Shown: positions 1-10,900, numbered from the stretch's first letter. The stretch: DNA of 64,000 nt from Sphingomonas leidyi (GCF_011761945.1 NZ_JAASQV010000002.1:62001-126000); one strand, 5' to 3'. Made by a program: numbers and translations. Notes: generated by a model from the sequence alone, not told the origin.

Positions 1-656
1 GTCGCCACCTGGCGGATCGCATCGTGCCCGGGGCGCTGCCGGCCGCCATAGAGCGCGATGCCCGGCCGGGTGAGATCGAAGGCATAGTCGGCCCCCAGCG
101 CGATGCCCGCCGAATTGGCCAGGCTCATCCGCTTCGCCGGCGTCCTGCCCTTGAGCGCGCCGAAGGCGGCAAGCTGCCGGGCGTTGAGCGGCACGTCCTC
201 GTCGGCCGAGACGAGATGGCTCATCAGCGTCTCGATCGCCAGCCCGTCGAGCAGGCCCGCGCCGATCTCCTCGGCCGAGACGCCGAGCCGGTTCATCCCG
301 GTATCGACCATCACGTCGCACGGCCGCCCCGTCGGCTTCCAGCGCTTCACCTGCTCCGCCGTGCTCAGCACCGGCCGGGCATGGGGGGCGTCGAGCGGGT
401 CTTCGGCGCGCACGCCGTGCAGCACCGATACCGGGACGCCGAGGCCCGCGAGCGCCGCCGCCTCGCCCCAGGTCGCCACGAAGAAGTCGCGGCATCCCGC
501 CTCGGCCAGCCGGGCCGCCACGTCGCGCGCGCCGAGCCCATAGCCATTGGCCTTGATCGCCGCACCGCACGAGGCGGCGCCGCCGAGTTTGGCCAGGTGC
601 CGCCAGTTCGAGACGAGCGCGGCGCCGTCGAGCCGCAAGCGCAGGGGAGCAGTCAT
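1..656 (-). CDS. alr: Alanine racemase, 3' end outside the window
   Basis: PLP enzyme that interconverts L- and D-alanine in the cytoplasm to supply D-Ala for peptidoglycan. Only the N-terminal 218 residues lie in the window; the gene runs off the left edge with no stop. The fold type III barrel start is clear: A-I-K35-A-N-G-Y-G-L-G, in which K35 is the expected PLP-binding lysine, followed further on by D-T-G-M-N-R-L-G and S-H-L, typical of alanine racemases. The ATG at 656 has AAGG a few bases upstream. It lies 50 bp downstream of the MHS carrier on the same strand and may be co-transcribed with it. Confidence 0.9.
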   Translation of the reverse strand, partial: MTAPLRLRLDGAALVSNWRHLAKLGGAASCGAAIKANGYGLGARDVAARLAEAGCRDFFVATWGEAAALAGLGVPVSVLHGVRAEDPLDAPHARPVLSTAEQVKRWKPTGRPCDVMVDTGMNRLGVSAEEIGAGLLDGLAIETLMSHLVSADEDVPLNARQLAAFGALKGRTPAKRMSLANSAGIALGADYAFDLTRPGIALYGGRQRPGHDAIRQVA

Positions 657-706
657 GCCCTTGCGGTTACGGGGTGCGCCCCCATGCCGCAATGGCTCTG
701 ACCCAT

Positions 707-2293
707 TCAAAGATGGGGATGGACCTTGCGCGGCGGTTTCACCGTCTCGGTCAGCCCCAGCGCCGTCACCACCAGCGCCATCGCCACCACGGCGATGGTG
801 TACCACAGCCCCGCATAGGGATCGCCCGTGCGCGCGACGATATACTGGCTGATGAAGGGCAGGAAGCCGCCGAAATAGCCGGTGCCGAGATGATAGGGGA
901 TCGACATCGACGAATAGCGGATCCGGCTCGGGAACATCTCGCTGAGCAGCGCCGCGACCGGGCCATAGGTCGCGCCGGCCAGCGCCATCAGCCCCAGTAT
1001 CGCCAGCACGATCACCGCGATATTGCCCGCCGAGGGCATGGTGCGCTCCAGCCTGTAGCCGGCCGCGGCGAGCGCGGCGTCGAGCCCGGCGGGGCTGGCA
1101 TCCGCCACCGGCACGCCGCCGATCGTCACCACCACCGCCTCGGCCCGGTCGGTCTTGTAGGCGATGCCCTTCTTCGAAAGCTGGTCGAGGATCCGGCCAC
1201 AGGCATCCACTTGCTTGGCCGCGAAGGGATCATAGGTGCAGTCGGGGCCCCGCACGACCACCGGCGTGCGCTTCGCCGCCTCCGCCAGCCCCGGATTGGC
1301 CGCGCCGCCGATCGCCCAGAACAGCGGGAACAGCAGCACCAGCGTCAGCGCATAGCCGATCACGATCGGCTTCTTGCGCCCGATCCGATCGGACAGATGG
1401 CCGAACAGGATGAAGAAGCCGCATCCGGCGAGCGCCGACCCGCCGCAGATCAGCTGCGCGGTGGTCGGGTCCATCCGCATCGGCCCGGTGAGGAAGGAAA
1501 GCACCGAGAACATCGAGGTGTACCAGATCACCGTCAGCCCCGCCGCGATGCCGAACAGCGCGACGAAGAGCCGGGGCAGGTTGCCCGGATAGGTAAAGCT
1601 CTCGAGGAACGGGTTGCTCGCCGTCTCGCCGGCGTCCTTGATCGCCTGGAACACCGGGCTTTCGGAAAGCTTCAGGCGCATCCACAAGGATATGGCGAGC
1701 AGCAGGATCGAGAAGAGGAAGGGCAGGCGCCAGCCCCATGCCTCCCAGGTCGCGGCCGGCATCGGCGCCTTGAAGGCGAGCACCACCGCCAGGCTGAGGA
1801 TGAAGCCGCCGACCACGCTCGCCTGGATGAAGCTGGTGTGGAAGCCGGCGCGCCCGCCCGGCGAATGCTCGGCGACATAGATGGCGGCACCGCCATATTC
1901 GCCGCCCAGCGCCAGCCCCTGCGCCACCCGCATCAGCAGGATCAGCAGCGGCGCGGCGATGCCGATCGCGGCATAGCTCGGCACCAGGCCGATGCCGGCG
2001 GTGGCCAGGCCCATCACGGTGATGGTGACGAGAAAGGTGTATTTCCGCCCCATCCTGTCGCCCAGATAGCCGAACAGCACCGCGCCCAGCGGCCGGAACC
2101 CGAAGCCGACCGCGAACGCTGCCCAGGCGAGCAGGCTCGCCAGCACGTCGTTGCCCGCGGGGAAGAAAGTATGCTGGAGGATGCCGGTGGCGGTCAGCGT
2201 GCCCCAGATGAAGAAATCATACCATTCGAAGATGGTGCCCAGCGACGATGCGCCGATCACCAACTTGATGTCCTTGCCCGTCGGCTCCGCCAT
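707..2293 (-). CDS. MFS transporter, metabolite:H+ symporter (MHS) family
   Basis: Inner-membrane proton-coupled carrier related to KgtP/ProP/ShiA; the substrate cannot be read from sequence. The N-terminus has the MHS hallmark G-T-I-F-E-W-Y-D-F-F, then D-R-M-G-R-K in the loop after TM2 and G-G-E-Y-G-G in TM4. At 528 residues it is longer than usual (about 430-450) because roughly 90 residues, containing two cysteines, are inserted between late TM segments (about residues 335-425). An ATG at 2308 is also open, but GGAGGGG lies between it and the ATG at 2293, so 2293 is the better start. It follows the NRAMP-like gene by 74 bp on the same strand. Confidence 0.85.
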   Translation of the reverse strand: MAEPTGKDIKLVIGASSLGTIFEWYDFFIWGTLTATGILQHTFFPAGNDVLASLLAWAAFAVGFGFRPLGAVLFGYLGDRMGRKYTFLVTITVMGLATAGIGLVPSYAAIGIAAPLLILLMRVAQGLALGGEYGGAAIYVAEHSPGGRAGFHTSFIQASVVGGFILSLAVVLAFKAPMPAATWEAWGWRLPFLFSILLLAISLWMRLKLSESPVFQAIKDAGETASNPFLESFTYPGNLPRLFVALFGIAAGLTVIWYTSMFSVLSFLTGPMRMDPTTAQLICGGSALAGCGFFILFGHLSDRIGRKKPIVIGYALTLVLLFPLFWAIGGAANPGLAEAAKRTPVVVRGPDCTYDPFAAKQVDACGRILDQLSKKGIAYKTDRAEAVVVTIGGVPVADASPAGLDAALAAAGYRLERTMPSAGNIAVIVLAILGLMALAGATYGPVAALLSEMFPSRIRYSSMSIPYHLGTGYFGGFLPFISQYIVARTGDPYAGLWYTIAVVAMALVVTALGLTETVKPPRKVHPHL

Positions 2294-2367
2294 TGGGTCC
2301 CCTCCCATAATCTGCGCGCGAGCTTAGCGGCTTCGGGATGGGCGACAAGACGGGGCCCGCCCCCGCT

Positions 2368-3630
2368 TCACCGCCACACCAGCATCGCCACCGCCGCCGC
2401 GCCCATCACCAGCGTCGCCGCCCAGCCGAACCAGAGCAGCGGCCCGTGAATGTGGAAGGCGCCCATCAGGCTGCGGCGCGTCGCGATCACCATCATCACC
2501 GCCATGATCGGCACCGCCGCGAAGCCATTGACCACCGCGCTCCAGAACAGCGCCTGGATCGGCGGGATGCCCGACCAGTCGAGCCCGATGCCGAGCAGGG
2601 TCGCCAGCGCGATCACCCCGTAGAAGCCCGGCGCGTCGCGCACCCGGTATTCCAGCCCGCAGCGCCAGCCGCGCGCATCGCCCACGGCAAAGGCCGCCGA
2701 GCCGGCGAGCACGGGCACCGCGAGCAGCCCGGTGCCGATGATGCCGATCGCGAACAGCGCGAAGGCGAAGTTGCCGGCCACCGGCTTCAGCGCCTCGGCG
2801 GCGTCGGCGGCGGTGTCGATCCTGGTCACGCCCTGCACGTGCAGCGTCGCGGCGGTCGCCACGATGATCGCGATCGCGATCAGGTTGGAAAAGGCCATGC
2901 CGATGAACGTGTCGATCCGCATCCGCCGGATCTCGCCGGGCGCCTGCTCGGGTGCCTCGGTGAGCGGCCGGGCCCCGTCATGGTCCTCGACTTCCTCCAC
3001 TTCCTGCGCCGCCTGCCAGAAGAAGAGATAGGGGCTGATCGTGGTGCCGAAGATCGCCACCACCGTGGCGATCGCCTGGGGCCCGTCGATCCTGGGCACC
3101 ACCAGCCCCTTCGCCGCCGCCGCCCAATCGACATGCACCACCAGCACCACCGCGACATAGGCGAACAGCGACAGGGTCAGCCATTTCAGCACATGGGCGT
3201 AGCGGTGATAGGAGATGAAGACCTGCAGCACCAGGCAGAGCAGCGCGAAGAAGATCGTGAACCCATGGTCGCCCCAGCCCAGGACCAGCTGCGCCGCATC
3301 GCCCATCGCGGCGATGTCGGCGCCGATATTGATCGTGTTGGCGACGAACAGGATCGCGACGAGCAGGGTGAGCAGCCAGCCGGGCAGCACCCCGCGCATG
3401 TTGCGGGCCAGCCCGCGCCCGGTCACCCGGCCGATATGCGCGCTCACCAGCTGCACCGCCGTCATCAGCGGATAGGTGAGCACCATCGTCCACATCAGCC
3501 CATAGCCGAATTGCGCGCCGGCCTGGGAATAGGTGGCGATGCCGCTGGGATCGTCGTCCGCCGCGCCGGTGATCAGGCCCGGGCCGAGCTTCTTCGCGAC
3601 CGAGGTTTCTTCCTGTCTGCTGGCGGTCAT
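2368..3630 (-). CDS. NRAMP-family divalent metal transporter
   Basis: Polytopic inner-membrane carrier of about 420 residues and about 11 helices, expected to move a divalent cation inward with protons. TM1 carries D-D-D-P-S-G where classical MntH/NRAMP proteins have D-P-G-N. The TM6 region reads T-I-S-P-Y-L-F-F-W-Q in place of the M-P-H motif, so the methionine that selects transition metals appears absent. This places it with NRAMP-related proteins whose ion may be Mg2+ or another hard cation (inference). The frame is open upstream to 3825, but the ATG at 3630 fits the family N-terminus. The MHS carrier follows downstream; the lectin gene is divergent. Confidence 0.82.
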   Translation of the reverse strand: MTASRQEETSVAKKLGPGLITGAADDDPSGIATYSQAGAQFGYGLMWTMVLTYPLMTAVQLVSAHIGRVTGRGLARNMRGVLPGWLLTLLVAILFVANTINIGADIAAMGDAAQLVLGWGDHGFTIFFALLCLVLQVFISYHRYAHVLKWLTLSLFAYVAVVLVVHVDWAAAAKGLVVPRIDGPQAIATVVAIFGTTISPYLFFWQAAQEVEEVEDHDGARPLTEAPEQAPGEIRRMRIDTFIGMAFSNLIAIAIIVATAATLHVQGVTRIDTAADAAEALKPVAGNFAFALFAIGIIGTGLLAVPVLAGSAAFAVGDARGWRCGLEYRVRDAPGFYGVIALATLLGIGLDWSGIPPIQALFWSAVVNGFAAVPIMAVMMVIATRRSLMGAFHIHGPLLWFGWAATLVMGAAAVAMLVWR

Positions 3631-3811
3631 GCAGGCTCCGGCATCGTGACGAACAGGCGATGCTATCAGATAGCGCGCGATCCCGAACCAACCCAGATCG
3701 ATGCGCCGGGCCGCACCGATCCGGACCGAATGCCGATTGCGCGGGCGCGGCTTACGCGGGAGCCTCCCCGCGGTTCGCCTCAGGGGACGCGAACCGCAAA
3801 GGGGAGATCCT

Positions 3812-4114
3812 ATGTCTGGAGACAATCCGAGCTATCCGATCGGCACCTGCTCGACGAGCTGGTTCGACGGCGCGCACGCGCTGCACATCCGCGTCTATTC
3901 GAGCGACGGCTACACGATCACCGAACGATGCGCGGACGGCAATGGCTGGACCACCGGCGCGACGTTTCCCGGCTCGCAGGCATCGGTCATCACCTGGGCG
4001 GATTCCGCCGGACAGCACCTTCGCCTCTATGTGACCAACGCGAACGTCACCACCGAATATTGCTCCGACCCGGGCACCCCGGGCTGGACCAAGGGCCAGT
4101 ACGTCCAGCCCTGA
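3812..4114 (+). CDS. Two-blade fucose-type lectin (RSL/BambL-like)
   Basis: A 100-residue protein made of two similar blades of about 45 residues. They match the short bacterial fucose lectins of Ralstonia (RSL) and Burkholderia (BambL), which trimerise into a six-bladed propeller. Blade 1 has I-R27-V-Y then T-E38-R-C-A-D-G-N-G-W46; blade 2 has L-R71-L-Y then T-E82-Y-C-S followed by G-W92. Arg, Glu and the final Trp of each sugar site are kept. The stacking Trp of the usual C-W-D-G is replaced by Ala41 and Ser85. There is no signal peptide, as in RSL. A strong GGGGAG lies 6 bases before the ATG. No neighbour suggests a role; it stands alone between the NRAMP-like gene and metH. Confidence 0.82.
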   Translation: MSGDNPSYPIGTCSTSWFDGAHALHIRVYSSDGYTITERCADGNGWTTGATFPGSQASVITWADSAGQHLRLYVTNANVTTEYCSDPGTPGWTKGQYVQP

Positions 4115-4132
4115 ACGGCGGCGCGGCCGGCC

Positions 4133-6748
<2,616 letters not shown>

Positions 6749-6762
6749 TTCTCTGTTCTTGT

Positions 6763-7287
6763 TCACGAGGAAAGCGGGCGGGCGAGAACGACATCGTCGA
6801 ACAGCTGGCCGCCGACGTCGAAGCGGCGTTCGCCGATCCGGGCAAAGCCCTGTTTGGTGTAGAAGGCGATGGCGCGGGCATTGCTCGCATAGACGCCGAG
6901 CAGCAAGCGCGCATGCCCGGCTGCGCCTTCGACGGCGCTGGCCATCAGCCCCGCGCCCAGCCCGGTGCCGTGAAAGCGCGAGAGCAGGTAGATGCGCTTG
7001 AGTTCCACATCGCCCGGCTCGGCACCGGGCAGGTCGGGCGCGGTAAGCTGTGCGAAGCCGATCGGCGCGCCGCCCGGCTGCGCCTCGGCGATCCAGGCCC
7101 GGCTGCCCTTGGCCAGATAGGCGGCAAAGCTCTCGGGCGCATAGGCCCGCGCGCAATGCGCGACGATCGCCGCGCCCGGCAGCACGCCGGCGAAGGTCTC
7201 GAGGAACGTCGCACGCCCGACAAGGGCGAGCGCGGCGATGTCGTCCTCGCCCGCCTCGCGGATGCGCCAGCTTTCCCCATCGACCAT
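6763..7287 (-). CDS. GNAT-family N-acetyltransferase
   Basis: Cytoplasmic acetyl-CoA-dependent acetyltransferase of 174 residues, typical for GNAT. The fold elements are visible: I-R-E-A-G-E-D-D at the start, the central strand V-E-L-K-R-I-Y-L-L followed by the acetyl-CoA loop [10 protein letters not shown], then [13 protein letters not shown] near the C-terminus. The acceptor is unknown. The start at 7287 is preceded by the stop of a 43-residue ORF (TGACATG), while an upstream ATG at 7356 lies inside that ORF. It sits between the two metH halves and ends 14 bp before metH part 2, so co-transcription with methionine synthesis genes is likely. Confidence 0.85.
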   Translation of the reverse strand: MVDGESWRIREAGEDDIAALALVGRATFLETFAGVLPGAAIVAHCARAYAPESFAAYLAKGSRAWIAEAQPGGAPIGFAQLTAPDLPGAEPGDVELKRIYLLSRFHGTGLGAGLMASAVEGAAGHARLLLGVYASNARAIAFYTKQGFARIGERRFDVGGQLFDDVVLARPLSS

Positions 7288-7288
7288 G

Positions 7289-7420
7289 TCAGGCAGCCGC
7301 CATCGTGAAGGGCTCGGGCCCGGCCTGTTGCGGCGCGGCTTCCACCGCGGCTGCATGGTCGCCCGGCATGATCGGCTCCCTGGAGCGCCCGGAGCCGGCG
7401 GAGAAGGCGGTATTGTTCAT
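7289..7420 (-). CDS. Possible 43-residue ORF with a metH-like tail
   Basis: Short ORF with ATG at 7420, purine-rich AGAAGAGAA upstream, and a stop directly before the GNAT start. Its last residues P-E-P-F-T-M-A-A-A resemble the end of the metH N-terminal half (L-E-P-F-V-M-G-A), and the DNA is also similar there. It may be a remnant of a duplicated metH 3' end rather than a working gene. There is no recognisable domain. It may serve only as a translated leader coupling the GNAT gene. Confidence 0.3.
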   Translation of the reverse strand: MNNTAFSAGSGRSREPIMPGDHAAAVEAAPQQAGPEPFTMAAA

Positions 7421-7442
7421 TTCAGTCCGTTCTCTTCTGTCC

Positions 7443-7718
7443 TCAGCGGTATCGGTCGATACCGCCCAGCCTGAGTGCCGTGGCGACCTCCAGGATTGCC
7501 CGGCTCGTGGCACCATCGGTTCCCACACCGGCGTCCAGCGATCGGATGATGCTGAACCCGCGCTCGCTTTCGTCGCCGTCGAGAAAGCGATCGATCGCAT
7601 CCAGCGCCTGCAGCCAGCCTGTGCGGCGGTCCCCCGTCCATTGCGGTTCGCCCGTCTCCGCCAATGCGAGGCGGGCCGCCGCTATCGATTTGCGAACCGC
7701 TGCAAAACCGAGCTCCAT
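7443..7718 (-). CDS. Conserved-looking hypothetical protein, 91 residues
   Basis: Soluble, helix-rich small protein starting at ATG 7718, immediately after the stop of the metH N-terminal half (gap of 2 bp, GTGAGCATG). The composition is protein-like, with [10 protein letters not shown] at the start and [11 protein letters not shown] in the middle. There is no signal peptide, membrane segment or motif I recognise. The codon pattern matches its neighbours. The tight spacing argues that it is translated with metH, but its function is unknown. The open frame continues upstream inside metH to 7889; that part is not credible. Confidence 0.6.
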   Translation of the reverse strand: MELGFAAVRKSIAAARLALAETGEPQWTGDRRTGWLQALDAIDRFLDGDESERGFSIIRSLDAGVGTDGATSRAILEVATALRLGGIDRYR

Positions 7719-7720
7719 GC

Positions 7721-8767
7721 TCACGCCCCCATGACGAAGGGCTCGAGCCCGGCCAGCCGCGTCCGCACCTCCGGGGTCGGGATCGGGCGGGGGGGAAGGC
7801 TCGCCACTGCGTCCGCGATCGCCTTGATGTGCTCCGGGGTCGAGCCGCAGCAGCCGCCGAGCACGTTGACCTGGCCGGCATCGGCCCATTCCTTGACCAG
7901 CCCGGCCGTGGTTGCCGGCGCCTCGTCATAGGCGCCCAGCTCGTTGGGCAGGCCGGCGTTCGGATAGACCATGATCAGCGTGTCGCAGAGCGCCGACAGC
8001 GTCTTGACGTGCGGGCGCAGCTGCTCGGCGCCGAACGAGCAGTTGAGCCCGATCGTCACCGGCTTCGCATGGCGCACCGCGTGCCAGAAGGCCTCCACCG
8101 TATGGCCCGAAAGGTTGCGGCCGCTCAGGTCGGTCAGCGTCATCGACAGCATGATCGGCAAGTCGCGGCCCAGCGCCTCGCCCGCTTCGATCGCCGCCAT
8201 GATGCCGGCCTTGGCGTTGAGCGTGTCGAACACCGTCTCGATCAGCACGAAGTCGATCCCGCCCTCGACGAGCGCGTCGATCTGCTCGCGATACACGTCC
8301 TTGAGATAGTCGAAGTCGATCTCGCGATAGCCGGGATCGTTGACGTCGGGGCTGAGCGAGAGCGTCTTGTTGGTCGGGCCCAGCGCGCCTGCCACGAAGC
8401 GCGGGCGCCCATCCTTCGCTTCGAACTCGTCGGCGATCGAGCGGGCGAGCTTCGCGCTCTCTACATTGATCTCGCGCACCAGATGCTCGGCGCCATAATC
8501 GGCCTGGCTGATCCGGTTGGCCGAGAAGGTGTTGGTCTCGGCGATGTCCGCTCCCGCCTCGAAATAGGCGCGGTGGATCGACGCCGGCACCTCGGGCATG
8601 GTCAGCGCGAGAATGTCGTTGTTGCCCTTCTGGTCATGGCTCAGCCCCAGATCGCCGGCATAGGCGGCCTCGTCGAGCTTCCAGTTCTGGATCTCGGTGC
8701 CGAACGCCCCGTCGGTGATCAGGATGCGCTTGGCGGCTTCGGCCAGCAGTTTCTCGCGTACAGTCAT
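7721..8767 (-). CDS. metH: Methionine synthase, homocysteine-binding N-terminal half
   Basis: Homocysteine S-methyltransferase barrel of 348 residues that binds zinc and homocysteine and accepts the methyl group from B12 held by the other half. Landmarks are I-T-D-G-A-F-G-T-E near residue 18, T-N-T-F-S-A-N near 80, L-N-C-S-F-G-A-E around 240 and G-G-C-C-G-S with C306-C307. The three cysteines are the zinc ligands. As a stand-alone unit it matches the N-terminal third of full-length MetH. It follows metF by 150 bp that hold a nested palindrome and precedes the 91-residue ORF. Start ATG 8767. Confidence 0.93.
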   Translation of the reverse strand: MTVREKLLAEAAKRILITDGAFGTEIQNWKLDEAAYAGDLGLSHDQKGNNDILALTMPEVPASIHRAYFEAGADIAETNTFSANRISQADYGAEHLVREINVESAKLARSIADEFEAKDGRPRFVAGALGPTNKTLSLSPDVNDPGYREIDFDYLKDVYREQIDALVEGGIDFVLIETVFDTLNAKAGIMAAIEAGEALGRDLPIMLSMTLTDLSGRNLSGHTVEAFWHAVRHAKPVTIGLNCSFGAEQLRPHVKTLSALCDTLIMVYPNAGLPNELGAYDEAPATTAGLVKEWADAGQVNVLGGCCGSTPEHIKAIADAVASLPPRPIPTPEVRTRLAGLEPFVMGA

Positions 8768-8783
8768 ATCGTTCCTCGATCCG

Positions 8784-8907
8784 CCCCGGCACGGGGAGGG
8801 AGACCATGCGAAACATGGTGGAGGGGGCTCTCCGCATTCCGATCCGCTGGTGGAGAGCCCCCTCCACCACGCCGCCGCGCGGCGCGCTTCCCCTCCCCGC
8901 GCCGGGG
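8784..8907. repeat. Nested inverted repeat between metF and metH
   Basis: Two nested hairpins fill most of the 150-bp gap. The inner arms 8817-8833 and 8852-8868 are 17 bp and perfectly complementary, with an 18-nt loop. The outer arms 8784-8800 and 8891-8907 are 17 bp with one mismatch. The arms are rich in GGGGGAG/CTCCCCC, as in repetitive extragenic palindromes of sphingomonads. It could protect mRNA ends or attenuate read-through from metF into metH. Confidence 0.75.
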
Positions 8908-8917
8908 AGGGTCAAAT

Positions 8918-9832
8918 TCATGCCGCCGCCAGCGCCGCCACCTTCGGCCGCACGCCCAGCAAGTGGCAGATCGCGTAGCTCAGCTCGGCCCGGTTGAGCG
9001 TGTAGAAATGGAACTGGCGCACGCCGCCGGCATAGAGCTTGCGGCACAGCTCCGCCGCCAGCGTCGCCGCCACCAGCTGGCGCGCGGCGGGATGCTCGTC
9101 CAGCCCTTCGAACAGCCGCTCCATCCAGCCCGGCACCTGGGTTCCGCACATGCCCGCCATGCGCACCACGCTGGCGAAGCTCATCACCGGCATGATGCCC
9201 GGCACGATCTCCGCGTCGATCCCCGCCTTGGCCGCATCGTCGCGGAAACGCAGGAACGTCTCGGGCTCGAAGAAGAACTGGGTGATCGCCCGGGTGGCGC
9301 CCGCGTCGATCTTGCGCTTCAGATTGTCGAGGTCCGCCGCCTGGTTCGGCGAATCCGGGTGGCATTCGGGATAGGCCGCGACCGAGATCTCGAACGGATG
9401 GAGCCGGCGCAGCCCCGCCACCAGGTCCGCGGCATTCTCATAGCCGCCGGGATGGGTGCCGTATTTCTCGCCCGCCCGGGGCGGATCGCCGCGCAGCGCG
9501 ACGATGTGGCGCACGCCGGCCGCCCAATATTCGCGCGCGACCTGGTCGATCTCTTCCCGTGTCGCCTCGACGCAGGTGAGGTGCGCCGCCGCCGGGATCG
9601 CCGTCTCGCGCGCGATCCGCGCCACCGTGTTGTGCGTCCGCTCGCGAGTCGAGCCGCCGGCGCCATAGGTCACGCTCACGAAACGCGGCCCAAGCGGGCC
9701 GAGCGTCTCGATCGACTCCCACAGCGTCTCCTCCATCTTCTCCGTCTTGGGCGGGAAGAATTCGAAGCTCACATCGATATCGCCCGCCACGTCCGCGAAC
9801 AGCGGCGCCGCCAGCGGGTCCAATATAGTCAT
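8918..9832 (-). CDS. metF: 5,10-methylenetetrahydrofolate reductase
   Basis: FAD enzyme that reduces methylene-THF to methyl-THF, the methyl donor for MetH. Its 304 residues are the usual bacterial length. Motifs include S-F-E-F-F-P-P-K at about 22-29 (catalytic Glu region), V-T-Y-G-A-G-G-S-T, the H-L-T-C segment, L-R-G-D-P-P and the Q-F-F-F-E flavin-site strand. The ATG at 9832 overlaps the stop of the upstream ArsR-methyltransferase gene in ATGA, indicating translational coupling. A much longer open frame runs upstream, but it overlaps that regulator and is not coding. Confidence 0.95.
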   Translation of the reverse strand: MTILDPLAAPLFADVAGDIDVSFEFFPPKTEKMEETLWESIETLGPLGPRFVSVTYGAGGSTRERTHNTVARIARETAIPAAAHLTCVEATREEIDQVAREYWAAGVRHIVALRGDPPRAGEKYGTHPGGYENAADLVAGLRRLHPFEISVAAYPECHPDSPNQAADLDNLKRKIDAGATRAITQFFFEPETFLRFRDDAAKAGIDAEIVPGIMPVMSFASVVRMAGMCGTQVPGWMERLFEGLDEHPAARQLVAATLAAELCRKLYAGGVRQFHFYTLNRAELSYAICHLLGVRPKVAALAAA

Positions 9833-10782
9833 GCGGCCTTCACCCCTTGCTTCGCTTCGCCGGTCTTGCGACCGAGCCATAATTTCACCGTCAGCTCGCC
9901 GCCTTCCAGCGTCTCCACCTTCACCGGCGCGAGCCCATGCGCCTCGAACCAGCCGAGCACCTGCTCGTCGGAGAAGCCGAGGCGCGTGTGCGCGTCCTTC
10001 TGCCGCAGCTCCTCGCGCTCGTGCGGCGCGAAATCGGCGATGAGCAGCCGGCCGCCCGGCGCCAGCACCCGCGCCGCCTCGCCGATCGCCGCGCCGGGCT
10101 GCTGCGCGAAATGGAGCACATGGTGCAGGATCGCGAGGTCCGCCCCGCCATCCTGCAACGGCAGCGCATAGAGGTCCGCCTGCCGCAGCTCGGCATTGGC
10201 CAGCCCCTGCTCGGAAAGCTTGGCACGCGCAAGGCGCAGCATCTCGCTCGACCGGTCGATCCCCAGCGCCCGCTCGGCACGCGGCGCGAACAGCTCGAGC
10301 ATACGGCCCGTGCCGGTGCCGATATCGATGAGATGGCCGACCGGCCCATCGCCCAGCGCCGCGGCCATCGCCGCCTCGACTTCGCTCTCGGCGACATGGA
10401 GCGAGCGGATCGCATCCCATTCGCCGGCATTGCTCTCGAACCAGTCCGCCGCCGCGCTCGCCCGGTCGGCGCGCACCGCGGCGAGCCGCGCCTCGTCGGC
10501 GACCATCCAGTGATCGACTTCGTTCCAGGCATCGAGCGCGGCGAGCATCGGCTCCACCCTGGCCGCATCGCCCAGGCCGACGAACACCCAGCTGCCTTCC
10601 TTGCGCCGCTCGAGCAGCCCGGCATCGCACAATATCTTCACATGGCGCGAGACGCGCGGCTGGCTCTGGCCCAGCACCTGGGCCAGCTCGCCCACGCTCA
10701 GCTCCATCGAGCGGACCAGCGCGAGGATGCGCAACCGCGTCGAATCGGCAAGGGCACGGAAGATGGCGAGGGCGTTCTGCAC
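9829..10782 (-). CDS. ArsR-type regulator fused to an AdoMet-dependent methyltransferase domain
   Basis: About 317 residues. Residues 1-90 form an ArsR winged helix (L-A-D-S-T-R-L-R-I-L, then S-Q-P-R-V-S-R-H-V-K-I-L). About 130-270 are a class I methyltransferase fold with I-D-I-G-T-G-T-G-R-M and a later H-H-V-L-H-F segment. Proteins of this design next to metF/metH match the SahR-type regulators that sense S-adenosylhomocysteine in methionine metabolism (family knowledge; assignment inferred). A GTG at 10782 is the best start, because longer versions would read through a perfect palindrome at 10794-10813. There is no clear Shine-Dalgarno, so the message may be nearly leaderless. It heads the metF-metH transcription unit. 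Confidence 0.85.
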   Translation of the reverse strand: MQNALAIFRALADSTRLRILALVRSMELSVGELAQVLGQSQPRVSRHVKILCDAGLLERRKEGSWVFVGLGDAARVEPMLAALDAWNEVDHWMVADEARLAAVRADRASAAADWFESNAGEWDAIRSLHVAESEVEAAMAAALGDGPVGHLIDIGTGTGRMLELFAPRAERALGIDRSSEMLRLARAKLSEQGLANAELRQADLYALPLQDGGADLAILHHVLHFAQQPGAAIGEAARVLAPGGRLLIADFAPHEREELRQKDAHTRLGFSDEQVLGWFEAHGLAPVKVETLEGGELTVKLWLGRKTGEAKQGVKAA

Positions 10783-10793
10783 GGCGGTTATAG

Positions 10794-10813
10794 ATATAAA
10801 GATATCTTTATAT
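10794..10813. promoter_or_regulatory. Operator candidate for the ArsR-methyltransferase
   Basis: Perfect 20-bp palindrome ATATAAAGATATCTTTATAT, an AT island in very GC-rich DNA, 11 bp upstream of the regulator start. Its symmetry and A/T-rich arms around GATATC suit an ArsR dimer and resemble operators reported for SahR-type regulators (from memory, not checked). Its position suggests autoregulation and control of metF/metH. Confidence 0.75.
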
Positions 10814-10900
10814 GCGGTCAACGCACCGCATGCGCCTTGCGCGCGAGTCGCTCCCTCGGTTAGCCCTTGCCCGAACCATTCCGGAAAAGGGGACGCATCC

